Assembly: GCA_963701735.1 (NCBI GenBank)
Contig: CAVPBI010000013.1
Location: forward strand, 62,001 to 126,000
DNA from: CAWABB01 sp963701735
GTDB lineage: Bacteria; Bacteroidota; Ignavibacteria; UBA10030; UBA6906
Direction: 5' to 3'
Length of the DNA stretch: 64,000 nt
Every line of letters starts with the position of its first letter. The first letter of the stretch is position 1. Position numbers and translations under genes: made by a program. The notes under the pieces were generated by a model. It ran no database searches, was not told the origin of the DNA, and worked only from the letters and a program-made list of their open reading frames with translations. Below are positions 20,772 through 30,335 of this stretch, one piece after another.

Positions 20772-22599
20772 CTAGCGCAACAGCATCGCCGTGGTCACCA
20801 CGGTCTGCCCTGCTGTCTGCAGCGCAAGAACGTACAAACCGCTCGAAAGCGCGTGGGAGGCAAACGGCGCGGCATGGAGACCCGGAACCTGCTCCCCGTC
20901 CACGAGCGTGGCAACTTCCCTGCCCGAGGAGGTCATAGACTCGGAGCGTGGCCCAGCCGGGCTCCTCGATCTGGTACCTGCATATCGCCTCCCCGTTGAA
21001 AGGGTTTGGATAGACGCTGATCCCCGTCCTTCCTTCGCCTTCGTTGTCTTCCAGCCGTCCACCGATTCCCGTCGTGAGCCGTTCGATTCGAAGTCCGTGC
21101 AGAATCGGCTGGCCCGCAGAGGCAGAGAAGTACAGGTCGAGCGTCCCGTCGTTCACCGCCACCCCGGCAATTGTCCGTTCCACCGCGGTGTTCGACCCTG
21201 CCGTTCCGTAGAGATCGATGTTGCTGACAACCTCCACCCCTTCAGCCTTCACGCTGAACACCCGTTTGCCGGCCTGGGTGTGCTCGGTTTCCGCAAACAT
21301 GAGCGTGACGTCGTACGTGCCGGCGGGAAGGCGCACGTGGTAGTTCACCAACCCCTCCCGGCCGTCGGCATAGACGGCAGGGTCCGCGGTCCCGCCGACG
21401 GCGGTTCCGGTTGCCACAACGCGGCCTCCGGTCACACCGTACTCCTTCGTCTCGGCCCAGACCGAGTCGGCCGCGTACCCTGCCGCCGCGCCTCCCCCGA
21501 CATTGATGCGAACCGGAAAGGCAAGCGGCATGATGACACGCGTGTATTGCAGGCTCATCGCGTTCGGCGGCTGCGCGCGGTCCTTGAGGTTGTTGACGAA
21601 CAGGATGAACGGAGTGCCCAGGTCCATGCCGGTCACCGCCAGCTCCACGGTTTTGCCATCGGGGAGGAGCGTGGCGCTGTTGACCGTCACGTTCGCCGAG
21701 AAGTTCGATGCAGTCCCGGCTGTCGTCTCATCCAGCGGCTCCGACATGCTGACGCGTACGGTCGCATCATACGCGCGAGCCGAGACCAGATACGGAGCCT
21801 GAACGTCGGCGGCCTGCACAGCCCCACCCCCGTATCCGCTGTGGACGCTGTCGGTCATGCACAGGATCATGTACCCGTCCCGGAACACGATATTCTCGCG
21901 CACGAACTGGCAGTTGTTTCCGTCCCACGTATGGGTCCCCATGTCCCAGCGCGCCGCGTCGTAGCTGTTCAGATCGTCCTGCCACTGAAACGTGAAGTTG
22001 TCGCCAACCCCCGGCGTGTACGAGGAATACCGGATCCAGTCGTAGTAGGCGTAGACGGGAAGGCTGTTGCGATTGAAGCTGCCGGCCCAATTGACGTCGG
22101 CTGGCTGCCAGATATTCATCATGAGCTTCTGGGCGCGGGTGAGCGTCGCGATATGATCGCCGGTCTGCCGGTGGACTTCGTACCCGTCGATGCCCCAGGC
22201 CACGTAGTCGGGCGTCCACTCGATGAAGTAGTCGTGAAAACCGGCGTGGGGGTTGAACCGGACAACCTGGCGCTGGACGTGATTCACCTGGCCCGGGGTG
22301 ATCGTGTTGAACTGCGACTCGTTGGTGTACCGGCCCATGTTCTCGATGTCGATCTCATTCCACTCGGAGAGCGAGCTGATCTCGGCATAGGTGAAGAAGG
22401 ATGCGAGCATGCCGCTGACTGCGGCCGATTTCATCCGGACCTCGAACCGGCCGTACGTGAACGCCTGCCGGGTCCGGTATTCGGCTCCGCGGTACGGTTT
22501 CGCAGCCGCGCTGAGGCCGGACAGGCCGGGTGCCAGCGACGCGCAGATCACCAGCAGGACTGCCGCACTCCGCACATGCTTCGCGCAAGTCGTCGTCAT
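20772..22599 (-). CDS. Circularly permuted GH16 beta-glucanase (lichenase-type) with malectin domain and T9SS signal (one frameshift)
   Basis: About 609 residues. Signal peptide, then GH16 at residues 35-250 with catalytic EIDIE (Glu82, Asp84, Glu86), cleaving beta-1,3-1,4-glucan by a retaining mechanism. The domain order is permuted: the usual C-terminal half comes first (YGRFEVRMKSAA, WNEIDIENMG, EWTPDYVAWGIDGYEV). The usual N-terminal strands come last (FTFQWQDDLNSYDAARWDMG, ENIVFRDGYMILCMT). This is the layout of the Fibrobacter succinogenes lichenase, which I recall as having TPNYVRWTVDGQEV and DGSRWGKGDWTFDGN in the same order. A Big-like domain, a malectin domain (RINVGGGA, YDVTLMFAETE, ILHGLRIERL) and a T9SS domain (ISVYPNPFNGEA) follow. 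The frame shifts near 20935, within the sorting domain. ATG 22599 starts the signal peptide. It is last of the sensor operon, 28 nt after the SGNH gene. Confidence 0.88.
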
Positions 22600-22627
22600 C
22601 GTTCCTCCGATCTCTGGGGGTGTTGCT

Positions 22628-24465
22628 TCAGGAACCGTTTCCAATCTGGGCAAGGAACCGCTGTGCCGGGCGGAACTTCGGGTCTTCGGCGAGGATCGAC
22701 CGGAGGCTCTGCCGGGCACGGATCGTGTCGCCCGACTCGACGAGGAACCCGGCCCGGTAGAACAGGGCGTTGAAACGCTGATCGCGCGTCAACTCGGGCG
22801 CCGATGCCGCCTTCTCCATCGTGGCCGCCGCCTCGGCACGCCGGCCCTGTTTGTACTGCGCCTGGGCCAGCTGGTACAGCAGCAGTCCCTTCTCGGCCGC
22901 GCGATCCACCGCCTCGACAAGCGCCCTCTCGCACAGGACCCAGTCCCCGCTCTTCTCGTACGTCCGGGCAATCTGGGCAAGCGGATACGGGTCATCGGTG
23001 GCGAACAGCGCAACCGCCCGGTAGCGATCCCGGGCCGCTTCAAGGTCGCCACGCCGCACATATTCATCCGCCATCGCGTATTGAGCACGCGACCACACAT
23101 TTTCCTCAAACAGATACCTGCGCGCGATGCGCGCGGAGACCGGGTCACCCCGGGGCACATAGTCCCGGACGGTCACCGGCGATTCGGGAAACGGCCAGCG
23201 GTGCGTCATCTCGAATATCTTCATCAGACCGATATCCCAATCGAGATCACCGACGGCGTACGGAGAATCGCCCGGCGTGAACGTTGAATCACCACCCGAG
23301 ATCGAGCCCGCGGCGAGCACAGAGGCATCGTAAAACGTCTTCGCCATCAGGTAGTAACCGTCCGGCGTCGGGTGAAGATGATCGCAGATCATCTGAACTC
23401 CCGGGGACGCCTCCCGGGGAGGCCTTCCGAAAGGCGCCGAGCACATCCACGAGGACAGCCCCCTCGCGTTCCGGCACACTCCCGGATGACGCCGTTGAAC
23501 TCTTCCGGCGCGCGGAAGGGAATCAGGTCCCGGTCTTTCGCTTCTGCGAACAGAGAGGCCGCACGAAGGGTATCGCCGGCGGCAAACGCACGCGTCCCCT
23601 CGCGGAACAGCGAATCACCCCCTCCGGGTCCGCCGCCGCTGAACGGCGGCATGTCACGAAGGTTGGAGACCAGCGTTCCGATAAAGACCGGAACGCCCCG
23701 TTCGCGGCACTGCCCCAGAATGTCGCCGAGATTGCGGCGGTACACATCCAGCGTGTGGCGACGGAGCGGCGAGTCGACTGCAATCCGCGTTTCCCGCACG
23801 ACCTCGGCCATGAGCGTGCGCGCCGGCGGCGGCCCCTTGATCAGCCGGCCGGCCGCGGAGAGCGCTTCACGCACGAACTGGACGGTGTGGAACCGCTGCA
23901 GCCGCAGGTAGAGACGTACAAGCCAGTCCTGCTGGCCCAGTGACACGGTCGAGGCCGCTCCGAAGGCGCCGTAGAATTCGTTGTGCCCGAGATAGACAAG
24001 CACGAGGTCGGGCTGGAGGTCCAGCAGTTCGGGCAGGATATCCAGGACGGAGAAACTGTTGATGGCGGAGATGCCCGCGTTCAGCACTTCGATGGTGCGT
24101 TCGGGGTAGCGCTCATGAAGGAGGTGCTCGAGCTGCTTCGGGAAGGTCACGTGACCGTCGAACGGAAATCCCTGTGTCGTCGATTCGCCCAGACAGACGA
24201 TGCGGACGTGGCGAACGGTCTTGACGACGTCGAAATGCTCGGGGCTGAGCGCCGGGACCGAGACCTGCCGGGCGTCGAAGTAGCGATGCGGCAGCCGCGC
24301 ATTGAACTGGAGGACGCTCCGGCCCATCCGTTCGGTCTTCACCACGAGCGGTTCCGGCGCGCACAGCCCCGCAACGCGCAGGACGATTTCCAGGAGGCCG
24401 AGCGCGAGGAACGGCAGCGAAAGCGTGAACGCCCAGAAAAGAGTCGTCCTGCCCGGGCGCGTCAC
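22628..24465 (-). CDS. Membrane-anchored SGNH/GDSL-fold hydrolase with C-terminal TPRs (two frameshifts)
   Basis: An N-terminal hydrophobic anchor (TTLFWAFTLSLPFLALGLLEIVL) is followed by an SGNH domain: block I GESTTQGFPF with the candidate nucleophile Ser, an AGISAINSFSV block II-like stretch, block III GHNEFYG, and block V DHLHPTPDGYYLMA with the Asp-His pair. After it come TPR-like helical repeats (YAMADEYVRRGDLEAARDRYRAVALF, LYQLAQAQYKQGRRAEAAATMEKA). The frame breaks near 23480 and 23405, just before block V. Start GTG 24465 overlaps the stop of the response regulator (GTGA), so the two are coupled. The fold covers esterases and sugar O-acyl transferases/hydrolases; deacetylation of a polysaccharide is plausible given the GH16 next door, but the substrate is not known. 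Confidence 0.75.
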
Positions 24466-25920
24466 TTGATCCCCAGCTCCTTGCACATCCTGTGGTAGTT
24501 CGGCGGGGCAAGGCCCAGCTTCTTTGCGGCGTCAGCGTCCGAGGTCGACCGCGCACGGATATACCGGACATATTCCTCCCGGAGTCGCCGCTCGATGAGC
24601 CTCAGCGGGAGCAGATTCGGCGCCGGCGGCGAACGCGAACCCATCTCCCGCGGGCTGACCGGCGTCCACCCGCCGGGTCCCGAGGGCAAGCCCGACGCTC
24701 TCAGCGGTAATGAGATGATCGGGATCGAAGAGCAGTCGCTGCGTCACGTTCTTCAATTCGCGCACGTTGCCCGGCCAGGGGTGCGACTGCAGGCGAAGCA
24801 TGGCATCCGGCTGAACGCCCGGAACATCCCGGTTCATGTCCGCGCTGAACTCCTTCAGGTAATGATCGACGTAGAGCGGGATGTCCTCGGGGTGATCCCG
24901 CAGCGCGGGGACAGCGAGCTGCAGGACGTTCAAACGATAGAAGAGATCCTCGCGGAACTTTCCGGTCTCGACCTCCCGCGCCAGATCCTTGTTCGTAGCC
25001 GCGATCACCCGGACATTCACCTTCAGCTTCTCCGTACGCCCGATCTTCTCGATCTCCCCATCCTGAAGGACCCGAAGCAGCTTGACCTGCGCCCCGGGAG
25101 GGAGCTCCGCCACCTCATCCAGGAAGACCGTCCCGCGATCCGCCACCTCAAACAGACCCAGCTTCCGCGCGCTCGCGCCCGTGAACGCCCCCTTCTCGTA
25201 TCCGAACAGCTCGCTCTCGACCAGATCGTGCGGCAGGCTGCCGCAGTTGATCGGGATGAAGTTCTCGAGCCGGCGCTGGCTGTGGTAATGGACGTTGTGG
25301 GCGACGAGCTCCTTGCCGGAACCGGAGGGCCCCGTGATCAGGACGGGTGCGAGGCTGTCCGCGCACTTGCGGATCTGGCGCCGCAGCTCTTCCATCCTCG
25401 CCGACCCGCCGAGGATCTGCTTCTGGGACAGGAGCCCTTCCACGGTGCGCGTCATCCGGCTGGCCGACCGCAGCCGCTCCCGCTCCAGCAACCGCTTCTG
25501 ATGGGCGTTATACAGAGAAAGGATGAAATCGGTCGGCTGATAGATGCTCGTGTCGATGTCGCCGGGATATTTCGTGCAGTACCAGTACGCCCCCGCCTGC
25601 AGGAGCCTGTTCGCAAAGTCGAAGTCCATGACGTTGACGGTCATCTTCGTCACGATGATGATCTGCAGGGATGGATCGATCGTCTTGATCGCGCGGATGA
25701 GCCCCTCCCCCATGAGCCCGCCGGCGATCTGGAAATCCATGACGACGACATCATACCTGTCGCTCCCCGCCTTCAGAAGCTCCAGCGCATGGGAGCCGGT
25801 GGACGCGACATCCCGAATCACGATCCGGTCCCGGAACGGCGCGATCGTGCTGCGCACGCGACCGACGTCGTATTCTTCGTCTTCGATCAGCAGGATATGG
25901 ATGATCTCGGTGCCGAGCAT
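24462..25920 (-). CDS. Sigma-54-dependent response regulator (receiver-AAA+-Fis HTH; one frameshift)
   Basis: NtrC-type transcription activator. The receiver domain (1-130) has acidic pair Glu13-Asp14, phospho-acceptor Asp62 (VVVMDFQ) and Lys117. The central AAA+ ATPase has Walker A GPSGSGKE (197-204), the sigma-54 contact loop GAFTGA (244-249) and Walker B TVFLDE (264-269). The C-terminal Fis-type helix-turn-helix (RSTSDADAAKKLGLAPPNYHRMCKELGIK) is reached after a frame break near 24685. The start at 25920 leaves a 7-nt gap after the kinase stop. It should be phosphorylated by the adjacent kinase. Its probable target is the sigma-54 promoter and inverted repeat at 20556-20671. Confidence 0.92.
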
Positions 25921-25927
25921 GACAGCC

Positions 25928-27430
25928 TCATCCGTGGTTCGGGATGGTAAACGTGAATACGGCCCCGCCGTCGGGCGTGGTTCCCGCGTCAAGCCCCCAG
26001 CCGAGCCGCTGCGTCGCTATCTCGTGGGCGATGTATGCTCCATAGCCCGAGTGGTCGCTCCCGCCCGGGCTCGTGGTCACATGTTCCAGGAAGATTCTCT
26101 TCACCCCGCGTTCGCTCGGCGCCAGCAGCTCCGGTGCAATCCCCTTGCCGTTATCCGAAATCACGACCCTGCTCACCCGCGCGCCAGGGTCGTGCTCCGT
26201 TCGGATCGACACCACCAGCCTGTCCACCCCGGCGTGAATGATGCTGTTCTGAATGATTGGCTCGAAGACCTCCCACACCACGAACTCGTTCACGTGCACG
26301 GGAGGAAGCCGGTCGTCGAGATCCCATGCAAACTGCACCTCCCCACGGTCCGTGGATACCCGCTGGAACACGTTGGCGACAAGGAACCTGAGCACCCCGT
26401 TCAGGTCGGTCGTGAACAGCGGCCCGCGAATAGTCTGCAGCGGCGGGTCGTACCACTTCATATCATAGATGACCCGCGCGATGAAATTGGCGTATTTGTT
26501 CACGCGAGCCTTGATCTCCTCGATATTCCCGCCGCTCAGCTCCCGGAGGTCCTCCTTGATGAAGCCCATCACCTTTTCCGCCTTGTGATGGGTGTGGTAG
26601 ATCCGCTTCGTGAAGAGTGCCTCCTTCTGATGATTGATCTGCTCGGCCAGCCGCTCCTTCTCCTTCTCGAAGAGGAGCCGCTGGGCTTCGTTCCGTTCGC
26701 GCAGCGTGTACGACGAGACATAGAACATGGCCAGCAGGCCGAACAGGATGAGCGCCGAGAACGTGATGGATGTCTCGTCGTATCCCGAGACGATTTCGCG
26801 CGTAATCGCCGAAAAATCCGGAGTGTTCTTCATGTACACGACGCCCACGAACTCGCCGCGCGGCACGAAGGGCACGAAGACATGGAAGGTCTGCCGTCCC
26901 TCGAGCACCGTCCGGATTTCTTCCGACGCGACGATCTCCTCCCGTATCCGTTCGAAGCGCTCGATCGCTTCCGCATGTTCCGTGGTCGGGGGCGGCAGCG
27001 CGCTCACTCCCTCGAACATATACCGGTACAGCACCCGTCCGTCGTCGATCGCCCCGATACCGTCCGCCGTGGGGATCAGGACGCACAGCTCCCCGACCGT
27101 CTGGCTCAGCGTCTGCTGGCTCAGAATGATATTGAAGCTCTGCACCGTCTTCTCGACGTCCGCCGGCGCGAGCGGGCGGTCGCTGTGCACCGCCTCGAGG
27201 AGAAGCTCGAGCGACGTGGTGGTGAGGTTGGCCAGGCGCTCGGCGGAGTCCTGCTGATACAGCTCCTGCGTGCTGGTAAGCGATTTCTGCAGGGAGGTCT
27301 TGTGGAGAAAGGAGACGACGATCTGGAAGATCAGGATGACGATGAACAGGACCGTCACGTGCCTGATCTCCAGGTGGTATGTGCCCAGGCCCTCGATCAG
27401 CCTGGCACGGCCGCGTGCGGTGCTGCTCAT
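25928..27430 (-). CDS. Membrane sensor histidine kinase
   Basis: 500 residues, frame intact. Transmembrane helices at about 25-43 and 221-242 bracket a roughly 175-residue periplasmic sensor domain. A cytoplasmic coiled coil follows (243-275). The candidate phospho-acceptor is His279, His281 or His282 (RIYHTHHKAEKV); the spacing is atypical for HisKA. The ATPase domain has N-box Asn395 (EPIIQNSIIHAG), G1 SDNGKG (425-430) and G2 GYGAYIA. It starts within the stop of the solute-binding protein gene (ATGA) and is 7 nt from the response regulator, so the three are one translationally linked unit. The periplasmic domain probably reads the loaded binding protein. Confidence 0.9.
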   Translation of the reverse strand: MSSTARGRARLIEGLGTYHLEIRHVTVLFIVILIFQIVVSFLHKTSLQKSLTSTQELYQQDSAERLANLTTTSLELLLEAVHSDRPLAPADVEKTVQSFNIILSQQTLSQTVGELCVLIPTADGIGAIDDGRVLYRYMFEGVSALPPPTTEHAEAIERFERIREEIVASEEIRTVLEGRQTFHVFVPFVPRGEFVGVVYMKNTPDFSAITREIVSGYDETSITFSALILFGLLAMFYVSSYTLRERNEAQRLLFEKEKERLAEQINHQKEALFTKRIYHTHHKAEKVMGFIKEDLRELSGGNIEEIKARVNKYANFIARVIYDMKWYDPPLQTIRGPLFTTDLNGVLRFLVANVFQRVSTDRGEVQFAWDLDDRLPPVHVNEFVVWEVFEPIIQNSIIHAGVDRLVVSIRTEHDPGARVSRVVISDNGKGIAPELLAPSERGVKRIFLEHVTTSPGGSDHSGYGAYIAHEIATQRLGWGLDAGTTPDGGAVFTFTIPNHG

Positions 27431-28737
27431 TCCCCGAACGTCCGATTGGCGCGGATCGCCTCCGCGGCAAGCTCACCGGCCTGCGCGGGAGGGATTTCGC
27501 CGCGCAGGGCACGGTTGATGTACAGAGACACGATGTCGGACACCCGGGTGTAATCCTCGATTGCGGGGCGATGCACGCCGCGCTCGATCAGTCCGCTGGT
27601 AAACTGCAGCGTCGGATGTGCCGCCATATATCCGGCATCCTGGTAGATGCGCGTGTTGACGGGGATGTAGCCCCCGATCTCCAGCAGGAGCTTCTGCGCC
27701 TCCTCACTCTGGGTGAAGCGAACGAACTCGAGCGCGGCATCCTTGTTCGTCGACGAGTTGGCTATCATCAGGTTCCAGCCCCCGAACACGGGAGACGGCG
27801 AGCCGCCCCGCTCATGCGGCAGGGCCGCAATGCGCACGAGGCGCAGCTTGGCGGTGTCCGGATACATCGACCGGAAGCTCTCGAGGAAGTTCGGCCATCC
27901 ACGGACGAACACCGCATCGCTGTCCAGCATGGCCGTGTAGCTGCGGATCTCGTCGTAGTCCACGACCTCGGGCGGGGACACGCGATCCACGCGGACGAGC
28001 CTGACGAGGCGATCGAGCGCCGCCCGGGCAGCGGCCGTTTGCAGCGGGAACGAGTCCTTCGGCACAGCCCGCCGATCCTGCGAGGCGATATGCTCGAAAT
28101 AGTTGCAGATCAGCCCTTCGTACGCTTTCCCCTGGAAAACATAGAACGGCCGGCCCCGGTAGTTCAGGCGGTCGCGAAGAGCAGTCAGCTCATCCCAGGT
28201 GATGGAGCGCCGGAGGGCCTCCTCGATCGCGGGGGCGTCGGGGAGGCGGCGGACAATATCGGACCGGTAGTACAGAAGTCCGACATCAATATAGAGGGGG
28301 ATCGCCATGAGGGCGCCGTCGACCGTGCATGACTCGAGCGCCTGCGGCAGCGTGGTGGCAAGGCTCTCGCGCGGGAAATGACGGCCCATCGGCTCCGCCC
28401 ACTTCGAGAAGCGCGTCACCCAGATGAGGTCGACCGCAAAGACATCGATACGGTCGCTCCTGCTCCTGAGCGAGCGGGCCAGGAGCTCCTTCCGCTCGTT
28501 GGTGCTGAACTTCGTGAACGGCAGGTTGACCGGGACCACCTCGATCCGCCCCTTGTGCAGCTCGTTGAAGCGCGCGATGATCGCGGCGTGTGCGGTCGAG
28601 ATGTTGTCGGCAAAGAAGACGCGGCGGGGGCCCGAGCGCTCGCTCCACACGTTCGGGATCCTGTCGAAGAAGAGCACGCCAAGGATCAGCATGCCGATCA
28701 CGACTATGGCAAGCGCAAGGAGGATGCGTCGTATCAT
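27427..28737 (-). CDS. Membrane-anchored extracellular sugar-binding protein (ABC SBP family 1-like) used as a sensor
   Basis: About 436 residues resembling family-1 sugar-binding proteins: FADNISTAHAAIIARFNELHKGRIEVVPVNLPF, then FAVDLIWVTRFSKWAEPMG, GALMAIPLYIDVGLLYYRSDIV and VFGGWNLMIANSSTNKDAALEFVRF. The N-terminus MIRRILLALAIVVIGMLILGVLFFDRIP is hydrophobic without an evident cleavage site or lipobox, so it looks like a membrane anchor. No ABC permease or ATPase gene is nearby; the next gene is the kinase, overlapping by 4 nt. I infer a ligand-reporting subunit rather than a transport component. Start: ATG 28737 lies just after a hairpin and T-tract and lacks a Shine-Dalgarno; an in-frame ATG at 28758 lies inside the hairpin. 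Either is possible. Confidence 0.85.
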   Translation of the reverse strand: MIRRILLALAIVVIGMLILGVLFFDRIPNVWSERSGPRRVFFADNISTAHAAIIARFNELHKGRIEVVPVNLPFTKFSTNERKELLARSLRSRSDRIDVFAVDLIWVTRFSKWAEPMGRHFPRESLATTLPQALESCTVDGALMAIPLYIDVGLLYYRSDIVRRLPDAPAIEEALRRSITWDELTALRDRLNYRGRPFYVFQGKAYEGLICNYFEHIASQDRRAVPKDSFPLQTAAARAALDRLVRLVRVDRVSPPEVVDYDEIRSYTAMLDSDAVFVRGWPNFLESFRSMYPDTAKLRLVRIAALPHERGGSPSPVFGGWNLMIANSSTNKDAALEFVRFTQSEEAQKLLLEIGGYIPVNTRIYQDAGYMAAHPTLQFTSGLIERGVHRPAIEDYTRVSDIVSLYINRALRGEIPPAQAGELAAEAIRANRTFGE

Positions 28738-28741
28738 AGAG

Positions 28742-28771
28742 AAAAAAAGGGTAAGCATTTTCAGCTTACCC
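28742..28771 (-). terminator. Intrinsic terminator (possible attenuator) at the start of the sensor operon
   Basis: Perfect 8-bp stem GGGTAAGC / GCTTACCC (28749-28756 and 28764-28771) with a 7-nt loop, followed on the minus strand by seven T residues (28742-28748). It is a textbook Rho-independent terminator for the outer-membrane barrel gene at 28841-30324. It ends 4 nt before the start codon at 28737 and contains the alternative start at 28758. Confidence 0.88.
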
Positions 28772-28775
28772 AAAA

Positions 28776-28798
28776 CCCCCGAAAGAGTCAAACGGGGG
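28776..28798 (-). other. Second hairpin upstream of the sensor operon
   Basis: 6-bp stem CCCCCG / CGGGGG (28776-28781, 28793-28798) with an 11-nt loop, directly preceding the terminator hairpin on the minus strand. No T-tract of its own. Together the two could form alternative structures, but no competing pairing is obvious. Confidence 0.35.
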
Positions 28799-28840
28799 GA
28801 ACTCGAGCCGTCGATGGGAATGGCGCGGGTGCGCGGGGCC

Positions 28841-30324
28841 TCAGAAGCTCAACTTGATCGTAGTCATGATGTCGTGCGACTCCAGCTGCTGCACGACGCC
28901 CGCGAAGGTCGTCCCGTACCCCCTGTACACCTCGTCCCACCAGGAATACCCGTAGGCAATATCGAAGGCCAGCCGGCCGCCGGAGTTGACGCCAAAGCCG
29001 AGCGTGATGCTCTTCCGGTCGTTCACCCCTTCGTCACCCTTGTACGGCGACGGCCGGTACTGGAAGCCCGCCCTTGCGATCAGGCCCGTGAACGGAAGCC
29101 TCAGCTCCGCACCTCCGTTCAGGTTGATGACGCGCGTGAAGCCCTCGGTCACCTCCTTGTTGCGGAGACCCACCTCGTCGAGCGCAAATCCGCCAACGAA
29201 TTTCATCGTCGTGTAGTCAATTAACGTTGCTTCGGCCGTTGCGGTCAGAAACCAGAGGTTGACCGCCGCGCCTACCGTTGCATTGTAGGCCGGGGTCACC
29301 GAGTAGATCACTTCCCTGTCAACCCCGCGCACCTCCCTGGTGCCGGACGCAAACACGCTCCTCCCTCCGACATTCTGGATCTCGGAAATGCTGTGATTGG
29401 TCGGAACCAGGAACGACCCGCCGATCGAGATGAAATTCTCCCAGCTTGTAGAGGGCCCCGAACTTGAAGTCCCATCCGGTGACGACGATGTCGCGCACGT
29501 CGTGGACATACATGCTCTGGAAATCGGCCGTCGTCGGATCGCCCGGCACAGTCGTTGATGGACGCGTCGTACACGTTGTTGGCGTCAACTTCGCTGAATT
29601 CCCTGTCGGCGAGGTAGCTGCCGCTGTTGTAGCTGGCACTGACGCCCACAAACACATTCGGCATCATTTCGAACGAGGCGCCGGCTGATATCTGGAGAAA
29701 GTTGCCGGACTCCAGGATGAACCCGCTCTGCTGGAGGTTGCCGTTGATGACGGTCTCACGGCCGAGCACCTGGCCGCTGATGGGATCGGTCACCGCATAG
29801 TTCAACCCGAGGGCTGCCGGGATGGGGCTTCCGTACGAGGTGAGATCCTGGATCAGCGAAGAGGTGGAGCTGTTGTACGCGTCGAACTTCGTGTTGCGGT
29901 TGAAATCCTTGGACTGGGAGAACCCCAGCGCGAACACTGAACTGCGCTGGCCGAGGTGCACCGGAAACGTCATTCCGAATTGCCCCAGGCTCGTGCTCGT
30001 GGTCGTAAAGGGCGTCACGGCGTCGCGGTATGCGGCGTCGTTGGGGGACGCCAGGAAATTCACCGACATCGCGAATGTGGTCGAATCCAGCACGGCCATG
30101 GTTGCCGGATTGAACCGTGTCCCCGAAAAGTCATAGCCGATCGTGGAATAGGCGTTCCCCATGCCGAGAGCCCGCGCGCTGAAGATGGTCCCCGGCTCGG
30201 ACAGCCTTCGCACGACGTCCGTCGTCTGTGCCGGCGCCGCGGACACGACAGCCAGAACAGCAGCGACCCCCGCCCACACACTCCGGATCGCTGATCGACT
30301 CACGCCACTCCTTCTCCGCTGCAT
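28841..30324 (-). CDS. OmpP1/FadL-like outer-membrane beta-barrel protein (two frameshifts)
   Basis: Signal peptide ending SAAPAQ, then the family-like N-terminus FSARALGMGNAYSTIGYDFSGTRFNPATMAVLDS (many such proteins begin with a glycine-rich 'AxGMGNAxxAxxxDxxAxxxNPA' plug-strand motif). Amphipathic strands continue to a terminal aromatic strand IKLSF. Family members are transport porins for hydrophobic or aromatic compounds. The frame breaks near 29545 and 29440; conserved barrel sequence resumes after both (WENFISIGGSFLVPTNHSISEIQNVGG). It follows the deacylase gene by 11 nt, so the two are co-transcribed. The terminator at 28742-28771 ends the unit. Confidence 0.72.
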
Positions 30325-30335
30325 TGCATCCCTCT

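Noticed and set aside
20791..22773. 660-codon plus-strand frame opposite the GH16 gene
   Set aside because: Shadow of a GC-rich coding strand; crosses the GH16 gene boundaries without any recognisable feature.
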